DNA of 64,000 nt from an uncultured Alphaproteobacteria bacterium (GCA_937776645.1 CALMRI010000012.1:62001-126000); one strand, 5' to 3'. Shown: positions 35,684-44,966, counted from the stretch's first letter. The notes: a model not told the origin generated them from the sequence alone. Made by a program: numbers and translations.

Positions 35684-37117
35684 ATGACCGACCTCAGCAT
35701 CACTGACGAGCTTTTTTATGGACGCGCCGGCCTCGATCAAGTCCAGGTCAGACGAATCGTCGATGACGCGTTGGCCGGCGCCGATGATGGCGAGTTGTAT
35801 TTGGAATACCGCCAGTCCGAGAGCTTCGCCTTCGATGACGGCCGGTTAAAGACCGCGTCCTTCGACACCACCCAAGGCTTCGGTCTGCGCGCCATCGTCG
35901 GCGAGGCGCGGGGTTACGCCCATGCTGCCGATCTTTCCGAAGCAGCAATCCGGCGCGCGGCGCAAACCGTCAAGGCGGTCCAGGCCGGCCATGGCGGCAC
36001 CGCGGCCGACGGTCCAGCTCGCACCAACCAAACGCTCTACACTGACGAGAACCCGATAGGTGGGATGGAATTTGCCGCCAAGGTCAAGCTGCTGCAGGAT
36101 ATCGACGCCTATGCCCGGGCCAAGGATCAACGGATCCGCCAGGTCTCGGCGTCGCTTGCCGGCTCCTGGCAGGCAATCCAGATCCTGCGCGCTGGTGGCG
36201 AGCGGGTCGCCGATATCAGGCCACTGGTTCGGCTCAACGTCTCTGTCGTGGTCGGCGACGGCGATCGCATGGAGAGCGGCGGTACTGGGGTCGGCGGGCG
36301 GCTTGGCTATGACCGCTATATCGATCCCGAGAATTGGCAGGCCCAGGTCGACGAAGCGTTGAGAATCGCCCTGGTCAATCTTGACGCTACCCCGGCCCCG
36401 GCCGGCGAGATGGAAGTCGTGCTTGGCCCCGGCTGGCCCGGCGTGATGCTGCACGAGGCGGTCGGGCATGGTCTCGAGGGAGATTTCAACCGCAAGAAAA
36501 CCTCGACCTTTACCGGCATGGTCGGCCAGCGGGTCGCCTCTCCCGGCGTCACCGTAGTCGATGACGGCACCATGGCGGACCGGCGCGGCTCGATCACCGT
36601 CGATGACGAGGGCACGCCGTCCCGGCGCAACGTGCTTATCGAGGACGGCATTCTCTTGGGCTATATGCAGGATCGCCAGAACGCACGGCTAATGGGGAAC
36701 GAACCGACCGGCAATGGCCGGCGTCAGGGCTATGCGCATCACCCGATGCCGCGAATGACCAACACCTATATGACTGCCGGCCAGCATGACCCCGAAGAGA
36801 TCATCCGCTCAACAAAGAAGGGCCTCTATGCGGTCAATTTCTCCGGCGGCCAGGTCGACATCGTCTCCGGCAAGTTCGTGTTCTCCGCCAGCGAGGCCTA
36901 TCTGATCGAGGACGGTAAGGTGACCGCCCCGGTCAAGGGCGCCACCCTGATCGGCAATGGTCCGGATGCGATGAACAAGATCTCGATGATCGGCACCGAC
37001 CTGAAATTCGACGAGGGGATCGGCACTTGCGGCAAGGACGGCCAGGGCGTGCCGGTCGGTGTCGGCCAACCTACCGTCAAGATGCGCGGCGTCACCGTTG
37101 GCGGGACCCAGGTTTAG
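35684..37117 (+). CDS. tldD: metalloprotease TldD
   Basis: The 477-residue protein is the TldD half of the TldD/TldE peptidase that degrades unfolded peptides and matures some ribosomal peptides. The zinc motif is HEAVGH (His257, Glu258, His262) in MLHEAVGHGLEGDFNRKKTS. The family also shows AYLIEDGKVTAPVKGATLIG and a late MIGTDLKFDEGIGTCGKDGQ segment. No tldE lies in the window. It is divergent from ctaC, and the 218-base region between contains no clear operator. It is convergent with the DMT gene. Confidence 0.95.
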   Translation: MTDLSITDELFYGRAGLDQVQVRRIVDDALAGADDGELYLEYRQSESFAFDDGRLKTASFDTTQGFGLRAIVGEARGYAHAADLSEAAIRRAAQTVKAVQAGHGGTAADGPARTNQTLYTDENPIGGMEFAAKVKLLQDIDAYARAKDQRIRQVSASLAGSWQAIQILRAGGERVADIRPLVRLNVSVVVGDGDRMESGGTGVGGRLGYDRYIDPENWQAQVDEALRIALVNLDATPAPAGEMEVVLGPGWPGVMLHEAVGHGLEGDFNRKKTSTFTGMVGQRVASPGVTVVDDGTMADRRGSITVDDEGTPSRRNVLIEDGILLGYMQDRQNARLMGNEPTGNGRRQGYAHHPMPRMTNTYMTAGQHDPEEIIRSTKKGLYAVNFSGGQVDIVSGKFVFSASEAYLIEDGKVTAPVKGATLIGNGPDAMNKISMIGTDLKFDEGIGTCGKDGQGVPVGVGQPTVKMRGVTVGGTQV

Positions 37118-37141
37118 GGCGGTGGCCCGCGACGGAGGGTA

Positions 37142-38071
37142 TCAACCCACGCGCCGCGCCCGCGACTCGCGCTGGGCGATGTACAGGCCCGACGCGATGA
37201 CAATCGCCGCGCCGACGACAGTCCATTGGTCCGGCAGTTCCGACCAGATCAGATAGCCGAACAGGATCGCCCAGACGATGCAGGTGTACTCGAATGGCGC
37301 CAGCATCGAGGCTTCGGCGTATCGGAACGCCTGAACGATCAGCAATTGACCAACGCCGCCGAGAATCCCAATAAGCAGCAGCCACGGCAAATGATCCAAA
37401 CGCGGCGTGATCCAGTCCATCGGCACCAGGACGGCGCTGGCCAGCACCCCGCCGACAGATGTGTAAAACACGATCGACGTACTGTTGTCGGTCAGCGCCA
37501 ATTTACGGCCCAGCAACATGGTCAACGAGAACGTTAGGGCGGCCGAGACTGGCAGCAAGGCATAGGGCGAGAAGACATCGCTTCCCGGCCGCAGGATGGT
37601 CAGCACCCCGACGAAGCCCACCGCCACGGCAAACCAGCGCCTCGGCCCGACCTTCTCGCCAAGCACCGGGCCGGCCAGCACGGTCAGGCAGATCGGCGCG
37701 GTGAAGACCAACGCTACTGCCTCGCCCAGCGGCAAATATCGCAGCGACAGAAAAAACAGAAACGTCGTCACCGTGGCCAGAATCGCACGCAGCGCCTGCA
37801 ACCCCGGTCGACGGGTCACCAGCATCGAGAGCCGGCCGGTCATCATGATCATGGCGGCGACCGGGATCAGCCCGAACAGCGAGCGGAACAGCACCAATTC
37901 CATGGCGCCATAGGTCTCCGACATCTGCTTGATGATCGCGTCCATTATCGAGACGCAGAGAAACCCGCTTACCGACAGCGCGATGGCCCGGTCGGGGTGT
38001 GTGCCGTCAGGGGACGTTCCCCGGGTCAGTAGCGTAGCTCTTGGTAAACCGGATCGACTGTGCCGCCCCAA
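37142..38071 (-). CDS. DMT superfamily (EamA) transporter
   Basis: The 309-residue protein carries ten hydrophobic helices in two EamA repeats, as in the RhaT/EamA exporters. The first begins AIALSVSGFLCVSIMDAIIK and the second begins around PYALLPVSAALTFSLTMLLG. The ATG at 38071 is the only start upstream of the first helix, so the gene overlaps gshA by 46 bases; coupled translation is likely. The substrate could be a metabolite or amino acid derivative. Its downstream position after gshA may be incidental. It ends 24 bases from the convergent tldD stop. Confidence 0.85.
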   Translation of the reverse strand: MGRHSRSGLPRATLLTRGTSPDGTHPDRAIALSVSGFLCVSIMDAIIKQMSETYGAMELVLFRSLFGLIPVAAMIMMTGRLSMLVTRRPGLQALRAILATVTTFLFFLSLRYLPLGEAVALVFTAPICLTVLAGPVLGEKVGPRRWFAVAVGFVGVLTILRPGSDVFSPYALLPVSAALTFSLTMLLGRKLALTDNSTSIVFYTSVGGVLASAVLVPMDWITPRLDHLPWLLLIGILGGVGQLLIVQAFRYAEASMLAPFEYTCIVWAILFGYLIWSELPDQWTVVGAAIVIASGLYIAQRESRARRVG

Positions 38072-39390
38072 CGGGTGGCGTAGGCTTCCAACAGTTCCTC
38101 GGCCGGGGTAAGGCCGCTCTCGGCGATGGCTCGCAGGGGGTCGAGGAAGCCGGATTCGTCGTTTCCGGCCGAGTCGAGCCTAGCGCGTCGTTTCAAACCG
38201 GAGTTGGCTATCGCCAGGGATTGCTTGGCAAGATCCTGGACCCTACCGCCACGGAAAGGCGCCGCTAACCCTTGGCGTGGCACGTCATCGCGCATCTTGG
38301 CCTGCTCCTCGACGGTCCAATCCTTGATCATGTCCCAGGCGGCGGTCTGCGCGTCGGCGTCATAGAGCAAGCCCACCCAATAGGCGGGCAGCGCGCACAG
38401 GCTGCGCCAGGGGCCGCCATCGGTGCCGCGCATCTCCAGAAATTTCTTCAGTCTGACCTCAGGGAAATTCGTCGTCATATGGTCGGTCCAATCGCCCATA
38501 TGCGGTATTTCACCCTCGAAGCCTTCAAGTTTGCCCGCCATGAAGTCCCGGAAACTCTTGCCCGCCACGTCATGGTAGATGCCGTTGCGATAGACGAAAT
38601 ACATCGGTACATCGAGGATGTAGTCCACGTGCCGCTCAAAGCCGTACCCTTCCTCGAAGACGAAGGGCAGCATGCCGCAGCGATCGGGATCGGTGTCGGT
38701 CCAGACATTGCTGCGCAGGCTGAGGAACCCGCTGGGCTTGCCTTCCTCGAACGGCGAATTGGCGAACAGCGCTGTCGCCACTGGCTGCAATGCCAAACTG
38801 ATCCGGTATTTCTCGACCATGTCGGCTTCATCGACAAAGTCCAGATTGGTTTGCACCGTGCAGGTCCGCAGCATCATATCGAGGCCAAGGTTGCCCTTCT
38901 CCTGCATCCATCGGTTCATGATTGCGTAGCGACCCTTGGGCATCCAGGAAACCTGATCACGGCGCCAGGACGGATCGAAGCCGATGCCGAGCATACCGAC
39001 CCCAAGCTCGTCGCCGACTTCCTTGACCTGAGCCAAGTGGGTATGGACCTCGTCGCAGGTCTGATGAATGGTTTCCAGCGGCGCCCCCGACAGCTCGAAC
39101 TGACCGCCCGGCTCCAGGGTGATCGCGCATCCGTCCATGGTCAGCGCGATGGTCTTGCCCTGTTCCTGGATCGGTTCCCAGCCGAAGCGGCCCAGCCTCG
39201 ACAGAATCTCACCGATCCCATCCGGTCCCTCATAGGGCAGCCGGGTGTGGTCGGATAGTCGGAAGGCAAATTTCTCGTGCTCGGTGCCGATAAGCCAATG
39301 CTCGCGCGGCGTGCAGGCGGATTCTAGGTCCTCGATCAGTTGAGCCTTGCTCTCAATCGGGGCGCCTGCTGCGTCAGGGGGACGTGACAT
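38026..39390 (-). CDS. gshA: glutamate--cysteine ligase
   Basis: The 454-residue enzyme makes gamma-glutamylcysteine, the first step of glutathione synthesis. It is the GCS2/plant-like type typical of alphaproteobacteria. HWLIGTEHEKFAFRLSDH holds the first metal/ATP glutamates, LEPGGQFELSGAPLETIHQT the second motif, and MLRTCTVQTNLDFVDEADM the substrate-binding stretch. It lies 41 bases after rsmE and overlaps the DMT transporter. The gamma-glutamyltransferase at 16.7 kb could act on the product, but the two are far apart. Confidence 0.95.
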   Translation of the reverse strand: MSRPPDAAGAPIESKAQLIEDLESACTPREHWLIGTEHEKFAFRLSDHTRLPYEGPDGIGEILSRLGRFGWEPIQEQGKTIALTMDGCAITLEPGGQFELSGAPLETIHQTCDEVHTHLAQVKEVGDELGVGMLGIGFDPSWRRDQVSWMPKGRYAIMNRWMQEKGNLGLDMMLRTCTVQTNLDFVDEADMVEKYRISLALQPVATALFANSPFEEGKPSGFLSLRSNVWTDTDPDRCGMLPFVFEEGYGFERHVDYILDVPMYFVYRNGIYHDVAGKSFRDFMAGKLEGFEGEIPHMGDWTDHMTTNFPEVRLKKFLEMRGTDGGPWRSLCALPAYWVGLLYDADAQTAAWDMIKDWTVEEQAKMRDDVPRQGLAAPFRGGRVQDLAKQSLAIANSGLKRRARLDSAGNDESGFLDPLRAIAESGLTPAEELLEAYATRWGGTVDPVYQELRY

Positions 39391-39431
39391 GCGTTAGCTT
39401 TCGCGAAAATGAAAAGGGTTGGGAGTGGCAC

Positions 39432-40190
39432 TCAATTGTTTTCGGCTGGCTGGCCCACGGCCCAATCCCCCGCCGCCGCCTGCCAACAGGCAAGAGCGGC
39501 AAGCGCCGCCGTATCGGCTCGGAGGACCCGTGGCCCCAGATTCACGCGGCAAACATTGGGTGTTTTGTCGAGCCGGTCAAGTTCCACCTTGGCAAGACCG
39601 CCTTCCGGTCCGATCAGCAATCCCGCCCCGCCGGGCCCTGGGCTGGTGAAAGCCTGGAGAAGCGGGATGCCGCCGCCGGTCTCGTCACAACAAAATAACC
39701 GCCGGTCGTCAGGCCATGCGTCGAGCAGGGCGTCGAATCTCACCACCTCACGGACCTCGGGCACGCTCAGCCGGCGCGACTGCTCAGCCGCCTCGATGGC
39801 GTTGGCCCGCAGCCGACCCAGATTGACCCTCTCCATCGCGGTGAACTGGGTAAACACCGGCCACAACACCGTGGCGCCAAGCTCCGTTGCTTTCTGGGCG
39901 ATGAAGTCGATCCGCGCCCGCTTGATCGGCGCGAAGGCGAGCCAGATATCGGCCTCGACCCCTTGTCGGCGGCGCTGTTCAATCACGCCAAGCGTCGCCG
40001 ATCGTTTTGCCAGTTCGGTAATTTCGGCCAACCATTCGCCGTCCCGGCCATTGAACAGCGCCACCTTGGCGCCAGGCCGAAGACGCAACACGTTCCGCAG
40101 ATAATGCGCCCGATCCGCATCCAGAACGGCCGAGACGCCAACGCCAAGCCCATCCTCGACGAACAACCGGGTCTCGTAGTCAGTCGTCAT
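39432..40190 (-). CDS. rsmE: 16S rRNA m3U1498 methyltransferase
   Basis: The 252-residue SPOUT-fold enzyme methylates N3 of U1498 in 16S rRNA. The N-terminal PUA-like part reads RAHYLRNVLRLRPGAKVALF, and the knot region has LLIGPEGGLAKVELDRL and LGPRVLRADTAALAAL, which bind S-adenosylmethionine. KRARIDFIAQKATELGATVL is the conserved central helix. It heads a likely operon with gshA and the DMT transporter and is divergent from ubiA with about 85 bases between starts. Confidence 0.95.
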   Translation of the reverse strand: MTTDYETRLFVEDGLGVGVSAVLDADRAHYLRNVLRLRPGAKVALFNGRDGEWLAEITELAKRSATLGVIEQRRRQGVEADIWLAFAPIKRARIDFIAQKATELGATVLWPVFTQFTAMERVNLGRLRANAIEAAEQSRRLSVPEVREVVRFDALLDAWPDDRRLFCCDETGGGIPLLQAFTSPGPGGAGLLIGPEGGLAKVELDRLDKTPNVCRVNLGPRVLRADTAALAALACWQAAAGDWAVGQPAENN

Positions 40191-40274
40191 CGCACCGCTA
40201 CCTCCGAGGGCCTCGGGCGCGTGGACGGCATTGCGCCTCTTGCCCGCTTATCTTCGCCGGTTTATGCAGAAGGG

Positions 40275-41189
40275 GTGACATCCGCAAGCGATATCCCGAG
40301 TGACAACTGGGTCGACCGCCTGTTACCGGCGGCGTGGCGGCCCTATGCGCGGCTGATGCGGCTGGATCGGCCAATCGGTACCTGGCTGCTTCTGCTACCC
40401 TGTTGGTGGGGGCTGGCGCTCGGCTGGCGCACTGGGCCCGAGGCCGTTGATCTATTAGAAATTGCCCGGCTTTACCTGCTGTTCAGCGTCGGTGCAGTGG
40501 TGATGCGCGGCGCCGGCTGCACGGTCAACGATCTGTGGGACCAGGATTTCGACCGCAAGGTCGCCCGCACCGCCGATCGCCCGATCGCCGCCGGTGCGAT
40601 CAGCGTCCGCCAAGCGCTGATATTCCTGGTAGCGCAATTACTGATCGGTCTGGGGATCCTGCTGCAACTAAATCAGACCAGTTGGATGCTGGGGGTTGCG
40701 GTTCTGGCCCTGGTTTTCACCTATCCCTTGTTCAAGCGGGTGACCTATTGGCCGCAATTCGTCCTTGGCCTGACCTTTAATTGGGGCGCCCTCATGGGCT
40801 GGGCGGCCGTCACCGATACGGTGGCGCTTCCCTGCCTGCTGCTTTACGCCGCCGGGATCGTCTGGACCCTCGGCTACGACACGATCTACGCGCATCAGGA
40901 CAAGGGGGACGACGCGATGATCGGCATAAAGTCCTCGGCCCTCGCGCTCGGCGCGCGCACCCGACCGTTCCTTTGGGGCTTCTATGGCCTGACCATGATC
41001 GGCTTGCTGACGATGGGTTGGAGCGCCGAGCTGAGCCCGTTGTACTATCTTTCCCTGGCCCCGGCGGCGACCCAGCTGGCCTGGCAGGCCTGGCGGGTTG
41101 ATATAAACAATCCCCACGATTGCCTGGAGAAATTCAAATCGAACCGGCTGTTCGGCCTGATCGTCACCGCCGCGATCATCGTGGCTTGA
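40275..41189 (+). CDS. ubiA: 4-hydroxybenzoate octaprenyltransferase
   Basis: The membrane enzyme of about 304 residues attaches the polyprenyl tail to 4-hydroxybenzoate in ubiquinone synthesis. Motif 1 is VNDLWDQDFDRKVARTADRP and motif 2 is GYDTIYAHQDKGDDAMIG; both Asp clusters bind Mg2+-diphosphate. LDRPIGTWLLLLPCWWGLAL is the typical first helix. No ATG lies between the divergent rsmE start and this helix. GTG 40275 is my choice; GTG 40221 is an alternative with a GAGG upstream. The methyltransferase gene starts one base after its stop. Confidence 0.92.
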   Translation: MTSASDIPSDNWVDRLLPAAWRPYARLMRLDRPIGTWLLLLPCWWGLALGWRTGPEAVDLLEIARLYLLFSVGAVVMRGAGCTVNDLWDQDFDRKVARTADRPIAAGAISVRQALIFLVAQLLIGLGILLQLNQTSWMLGVAVLALVFTYPLFKRVTYWPQFVLGLTFNWGALMGWAAVTDTVALPCLLLYAAGIVWTLGYDTIYAHQDKGDDAMIGIKSSALALGARTRPFLWGFYGLTMIGLLTMGWSAELSPLYYLSLAPAATQLAWQAWRVDINNPHDCLEKFKSNRLFGLIVTAAIIVA

Positions 41190-41190
41190 G

Positions 41191-41931
41191 ATGCTGCCAC
41201 CAGGCGCCACCAGTCTTGGAACATCCGCCAATGCCTTCATCCGAGCTAATACCGCGCTGGCTCATCCACCCCTCGTGCCAGAGTTGACGCTGCATCTGGC
41301 GAGCGACGCGATGGCGCTTTGGGAAATGACCGAGACCAAACTTGCCAGGGCCGGTGTACCGCCGCCGTTTTGGGCCTTCGCCTGGGCCGGCGGTCAGGCG
41401 CTGGCCCGATTCGTCATCGACACGCCGGCCACCGTCGGCGGGCGCCGGGTCCTGGATGTAGCGGCGGGCGGCGGTATCGCCGGATTGGCGGCGCTCTGGG
41501 CCTCGGCGGCGCATGTCACGGCAAATGAGATCGATTCCTTCGCCGTCGCCGCGATCGCCCTGAACGCCGAGGCTAACAATCTGTCATCCGGGCTCGAGAT
41601 CACCACCCGCGACATGCTGGACGAGCCGGTCCTGGCCAATGACGGCGGGCCACTCTGGGATGTGGTTCTGGCCGGCGACGTCTGCTACGAGCAGCCAATG
41701 GCCGGCCGCATGCTCGCCTGGTTACGGCGTCACGCCGATGCCGGCGCGTTAGTTCTGATCGGCGATCCGGGCCGCGCCTATGCTCCCGCCGACGCCATCC
41801 AGGAAGTCGGCCGCTACGCGGTACCAACGCCGCTGGCGCTGGAAGACAAAGTAGTCCGGGATACTGCGGTTTTAAGGGTGATTTCCACCGGGTGCCCCGC
41901 CCCGGTTAACCCGAAATCGCCGCCGCGTTGA
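41191..41931 (+). CDS. class I SAM-dependent methyltransferase (ETFB-lysine / PrmA-like)
   Basis: The 246-residue protein has a Rossmann SAM site, VLDVAAGGGIAGLAALWASA, followed by NEIDSFAVAAIALNAEAN (acidic ribose-binding loop) and VVLAGDVCYEQPMAGRMLAW. The preceding PPFWAFAWAGGQALARFVID block is characteristic of the group containing the electron-transfer-flavoprotein beta-lysine methyltransferase and related protein methyltransferases. The ATG follows the ubiA stop by one base, so the two are co-translated. Acting on a protein lysine is the best guess. The four acyl-CoA dehydrogenases use ETF, but the link is only suggestive. Confidence 0.8.
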   Translation: MLPPGATSLGTSANAFIRANTALAHPPLVPELTLHLASDAMALWEMTETKLARAGVPPPFWAFAWAGGQALARFVIDTPATVGGRRVLDVAAGGGIAGLAALWASAAHVTANEIDSFAVAAIALNAEANNLSSGLEITTRDMLDEPVLANDGGPLWDVVLAGDVCYEQPMAGRMLAWLRRHADAGALVLIGDPGRAYAPADAIQEVGRYAVPTPLALEDKVVRDTAVLRVISTGCPAPVNPKSPPR

Positions 41932-42319
41932 TCAGTGCGACCGCCAACTTGACCGAAACTAAAAGGACCGCGGTACCGATCTCGCCGGCCTCGATGCGCT
42001 TGGATAAATCGCGCAGCCACAGGTCAATGATCCGAAAGGTGGCCATCTGGATCACCAGGGTGACGACACCCCAAAGAACGATGTCCCAGACACTGGCGCT
42101 GTTGGCCATGCAAACCGCCAGTGGAATCGCCAGCCCGACGACTGCGCCAGCGAGCGAGACCGCCGCCGCCGTGTTACCGTCGCGAATCAGGGCCCGCTCA
42201 TCATGCGGCGTCATCCACATATAAACGAAGACGCCAACCACCAGCATCAGCACGGTGACGCCGAAATGGGTCAGCAGAAACGGGATTCCGGTCAGAAAAC
42301 TTTGAATTGCAGCGTCCAT
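41906..42319 (-). CDS. DUF350 family membrane protein
   Basis: The 137-residue protein has four membrane helices in two DUF350 repeats. The first repeat begins THFGVTVLMLVVGVFVYMWM and leads into a NTAAAVSLAGAVVGLAIPLA helix; the second covers DIVLWGVVTLVIQMATFRII and VLLVSVKLAVALINAAAI. DUF350 proteins are widespread inner-membrane proteins without a settled function. Its end overlaps the convergent methyltransferase gene by 26 bases. The 119 bases upstream, to the ABM-domain gene, show nothing recognised, although the two could be co-transcribed. Confidence 0.85.
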   Translation of the reverse strand: MDAAIQSFLTGIPFLLTHFGVTVLMLVVGVFVYMWMTPHDERALIRDGNTAAAVSLAGAVVGLAIPLAVCMANSASVWDIVLWGVVTLVIQMATFRIIDLWLRDLSKRIEAGEIGTAVLLVSVKLAVALINAAAISG

Positions 42320-42438
42320 GATTCACCTCACCTTGCACGATTTTTTGGGCGAAACCCAGTTCGATCTCGGCGATCACCGTATCGGTAAAGGGCTTGGTGC
42401 CGTCGCTGCGGCCAAGCGCGAAGACGCCGAATTGTCGC

Positions 42439-42741
42439 TCATGGTAACACGCTTCCCTGCACAAGTTCCCAGATCTTTACGAGTTTACTGTCCAGCATTG
42501 GCGCCACGGCAGCATCGAAACTCTTGAAATGCGCCATCGCCAGATGCACCTCGAAGGCGGCGCGGTCGTCATAGACTTCATAAAGGAAGCATTTGCTCGG
42601 GTCCTCGGTGTCGAAACACACATCGAATTGTCGGCATCCCGGCTCGTCAGTGACCGAGGCCTTGGCGTTCTCGAGCATCGCCGGACGGAAAGCCGCGACG
42701 GAGCCGGGCTTGATCCCGAATTCAACGGTGACGACATACAT
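42439..42741 (-). CDS. putative quinol monooxygenase (ABM domain)
   Basis: The 100-residue protein is a single antibiotic-biosynthesis-monooxygenase (dimeric alpha-beta barrel) domain: MYVVTVEFGIKPGSVAAFRP, EPGCRQFDVCFDTEDPSKCF and YEVYDDRAAFEVHLAMAHFK. The E-x-G-C-x-x-F and YEVYxDxAAFxxHxxxxHF patterns are typical of the YgiN-like group, which oxidises quinols or aromatic metabolites, or acts in stress response. ATG 42741 gives the standard N-terminus; the longer open frame is not supported. The promoter would lie in the 190 bases shared with the divergent FMN reductase. Confidence 0.85.
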   Translation of the reverse strand: MYVVTVEFGIKPGSVAAFRPAMLENAKASVTDEPGCRQFDVCFDTEDPSKCFLYEVYDDRAAFEVHLAMAHFKSFDAAVAPMLDSKLVKIWELVQGSVLP

Positions 42742-42930
42742 CAGTTGAGTTCCAAAGAGAGTGGCAGGGTTTAAAATTGACCTTACGTCTAGATAGCGGG
42801 AAACCCAGCGCTGCAGCAAGCCAGCAATGATGCTGCATACGTGATTCGGCGGCCCATTGCCCTATAAGGGATGCAGCGCTTACTGTGTCGCCGTTAAATC
42901 CATTTCAAACCGACACCCCGGAACCTCGAT

Positions 42931-43512
42931 ATGGCCAACGCCCCCAAGATCCTCGTTTTCGCCGGCAGCGCCCGCGGCGCGTCCTACAACAAAAAACTGG
43001 CTGCCGCCGCCGCTGGTATGGTCAAGGCAGCCGGCGCCGAGGTGACCCTGCTCGACCTCGCCGACCACCGCCTGCCAATGTATGACGGTGATCTTGAGGC
43101 CAGCGAAGGCGTTCCCGCTGGAGCCAAGGCGCTGCGCAAGATTTTTCTGGAGCATGACGGCTTCATCATCGCCTCGCCGGAATACAACAGCTCGATCGCG
43201 CCAATGCTAAAGAACACGCTGGACTGGGTCTCACGGCCGGATGGCGATGACGCCATGGTGGCGGCCTATAAGGGCAAGACCGCCGGCCTGATCTCCGCTT
43301 CACCGGGTGCGCTTGGCGGACTGCGCGGCTTGGTGCACCTGCGCTCGATCCTCGGCAATATCGGGGTCACCGTGGTGCCGCAGCAATCCGCGATGAGCGG
43401 CGCCGCCAAGGGCTTTAACGATGACGGCTCAATCGCCGATGCAGGCCAGGTCGGTGCGGTGAAGGCAGTGGCCGACGCGGTGGTCAGGACCGCCAGCGCG
43501 CTTAAAGGTTGA
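42931..43512 (+). CDS. NADPH-dependent FMN reductase family protein
   Basis: The 193-residue flavodoxin-like protein starts PKILVFAGSARGASYNKKLA, the FMN phosphate loop. It contains DLADHRLPMYDGDLEASEGV and the signature DGFIIASPEYNSSIAPMLKN, where the PEYN loop contacts flavin. It reduces FMN, azo dyes, quinones or chromate with NAD(P)H in the cytoplasm. It could supply reduced flavin to a luciferase-like enzyme, but none is adjacent. A short tandem duplication covers its last codons (43497-43532). Confidence 0.92.
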   Translation: MANAPKILVFAGSARGASYNKKLAAAAAGMVKAAGAEVTLLDLADHRLPMYDGDLEASEGVPAGAKALRKIFLEHDGFIIASPEYNSSIAPMLKNTLDWVSRPDGDDAMVAAYKGKTAGLISASPGALGGLRGLVHLRSILGNIGVTVVPQQSAMSGAAKGFNDDGSIADAGQVGAVKAVADAVVRTASALKG

Positions 43513-43532
43513 TGAGACGCGCTTAAGGGTTG
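43497..43532 (+). repeat. Tandem 15-base repeat over the end of the FMN reductase gene
   Basis: CGCGCTTAAAGGTTG (43497-43511) recurs as CGCGCTTAAGGGTTG (43518-43532) with a 21-base period and one mismatch. The first copy encodes the last residues of the FMN reductase. It looks like a local slippage duplication. Confidence 0.6.
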
Positions 43533-43551
43533 GCAAAATTGGGACGGGTGG

Positions 43552-43632
43552 CTAGGTCCACCGTTTCAAGCCGGCGGCACTCGCCAGATTGGCGCTGTTG
43601 CCGATCCCGACACTGGTAACTAAAAACTCCAT
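43552..43632 (-). pseudogene. Possible remnant of a secreted-protein N-terminal motif
   Basis: The minus strand reads MEFLVTSVGIGNSANLASAA then GLKRW and a stop. This resembles the opening FFVTSVGxGxGAxLGGLxGAD of a family of secreted proteins of unknown role, with the usual ADxHC replaced and the rest missing. The match is short and could be chance. The surrounding 218-base gap holds nothing else recognised. Confidence 0.25.
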
Positions 43633-43730
43633 GGAATGATCCCTGGCCAGGACGGATGCGTTGCCCATGCAGTCGCGGCCGGTAGTATCGGACGGCCAGG
43701 CGGTTAACACGCGGGGGTTGGGAGATCGGA

Positions 43731-44816
43731 TCACGAGCCTGCGAGCAGCGCCTCGGCGTGAGCCCAGATGTCCCGCACCAGATCGCCGGCCGGCCGCGCC
43801 TCGGCCAGGCTCGCCGACTGGCCGGCCCAGGCCTGCATCCGCTCGATATCGTTATTCTTCGTCCCTTCGCCGCGCATGGCACCGGTCAGGCCGCGCTGCA
43901 CCGGATAGGGCGCCGGATCGGGTGTGTCCAGACGGTTCGCGGCCCGCGCATAGGCAGTAGCCACGCTACGTCCGGCCCGACCGGAAAAAGCCCGGGTCAC
44001 GATGGTGTCCTCTGGCGCGGTTCCGCCGATCGCGTCGGCCCATGCCGGCGTCAGCGCCGCTTCTGGCGTGCGCAATAGACCGGTGCCTATCTGCGCTGCC
44101 GAAGCGCCAAGCATCAGCGCCGCTGCGACCCCGCGTGCATCGGCGATGCCGCCGGTCGCCACCACCGGCAGCGCGACGGCGTCACAGACCGCCGGCAAAA
44201 GCGCGAACAGGCCGACCATGGCGCCTTCGGCCTGCCCGGCTTCGAAAGCGCCGCGATGACCGCCGGCCTCCATACCCTGGGCGACAATAACATCGGCGCC
44301 GGCCTGGGCGGCGGCACGGGCCTCGGCAACCGTGGTGACGGTGGCGAACCATTTGACGCCCTGATCCTTCATCCTGACGACGAATGCGTCGGGATAGAGC
44401 CCCATAATCGAGGAAATCACCGTCGGCACCGCCGCCAGCATCGCATCGCATTGCGCCAGGAAATCCAGCGGGCCGGCGTCACCGGCCTCGGGGCTCACCG
44501 CCGGGCCCCATTGGCCGAGAAAGTCTCGCAGCATCGCCTCGCGACCGGCATCGCGCAGCGGCGCCGGGTCGGGAATCCACAGATTCAGCTGAAAACTGCC
44601 ATTGCTGCTGGCCCGAAAGCTGGTCACCCATTCACCGATCGCCTCGGGGCTCATCATTAACGTCCCACAAGCCCCCAGCCCCCCCGCATTAGCAACAGCA
44701 GCAGCAAGCGGCGCCGGACAAGCGCCAGCCATCGGCGCCATCAAAACCGGTAGTTGCAGACCAAAGGTCTCGCAGAAGCCCTGGGCGCGATCGAGGATCG
44801 GCTTCGAGGAAGACAT
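43731..44816 (-). CDS. NAD(P)H-dependent flavin oxidoreductase / nitronate monooxygenase family
   Basis: The 361-residue TIM-barrel FMN protein contains LPVLMAPMAGACPAPLAAAV and NAGGLGACGTLMMSPEAIGE. The core ADVIVAQGMEAGGHRGAFEA, with its His (GGH) near the active site, and LPVVATGGIADARGVAAALM define class II nitronate monooxygenases, which oxidise propionate-3-nitronate and other nitronates. Start choice is uncertain: ATG 44816 (MSSSKP) gives the usual N-terminus; ATG 44831 is also open. It is divergent from the Rieske oxygenase gene with a 150-base gap. The substrate may differ from nitronates. Confidence 0.88.
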   Translation of the reverse strand: MSSSKPILDRAQGFCETFGLQLPVLMAPMAGACPAPLAAAVANAGGLGACGTLMMSPEAIGEWVTSFRASSNGSFQLNLWIPDPAPLRDAGREAMLRDFLGQWGPAVSPEAGDAGPLDFLAQCDAMLAAVPTVISSIMGLYPDAFVVRMKDQGVKWFATVTTVAEARAAAQAGADVIVAQGMEAGGHRGAFEAGQAEGAMVGLFALLPAVCDAVALPVVATGGIADARGVAAALMLGASAAQIGTGLLRTPEAALTPAWADAIGGTAPEDTIVTRAFSGRAGRSVATAYARAANRLDTPDPAPYPVQRGLTGAMRGEGTKNNDIERMQAWAGQSASLAEARPAGDLVRDIWAHAEALLAGS

Positions 44817-44966
44817 GATGCGGCGTTCCATTCGCTTTCGGCGCGTAGCGCTAGTTTTCATCGCCAGGATCAAAACACGATGCTAAGGGATACGCCTTGG
44901 ACGGTCGATCACTAATGCAATCGTCGTGACGATCCGAAATCCAGCACTCCGGACAGTGAGCGACCG

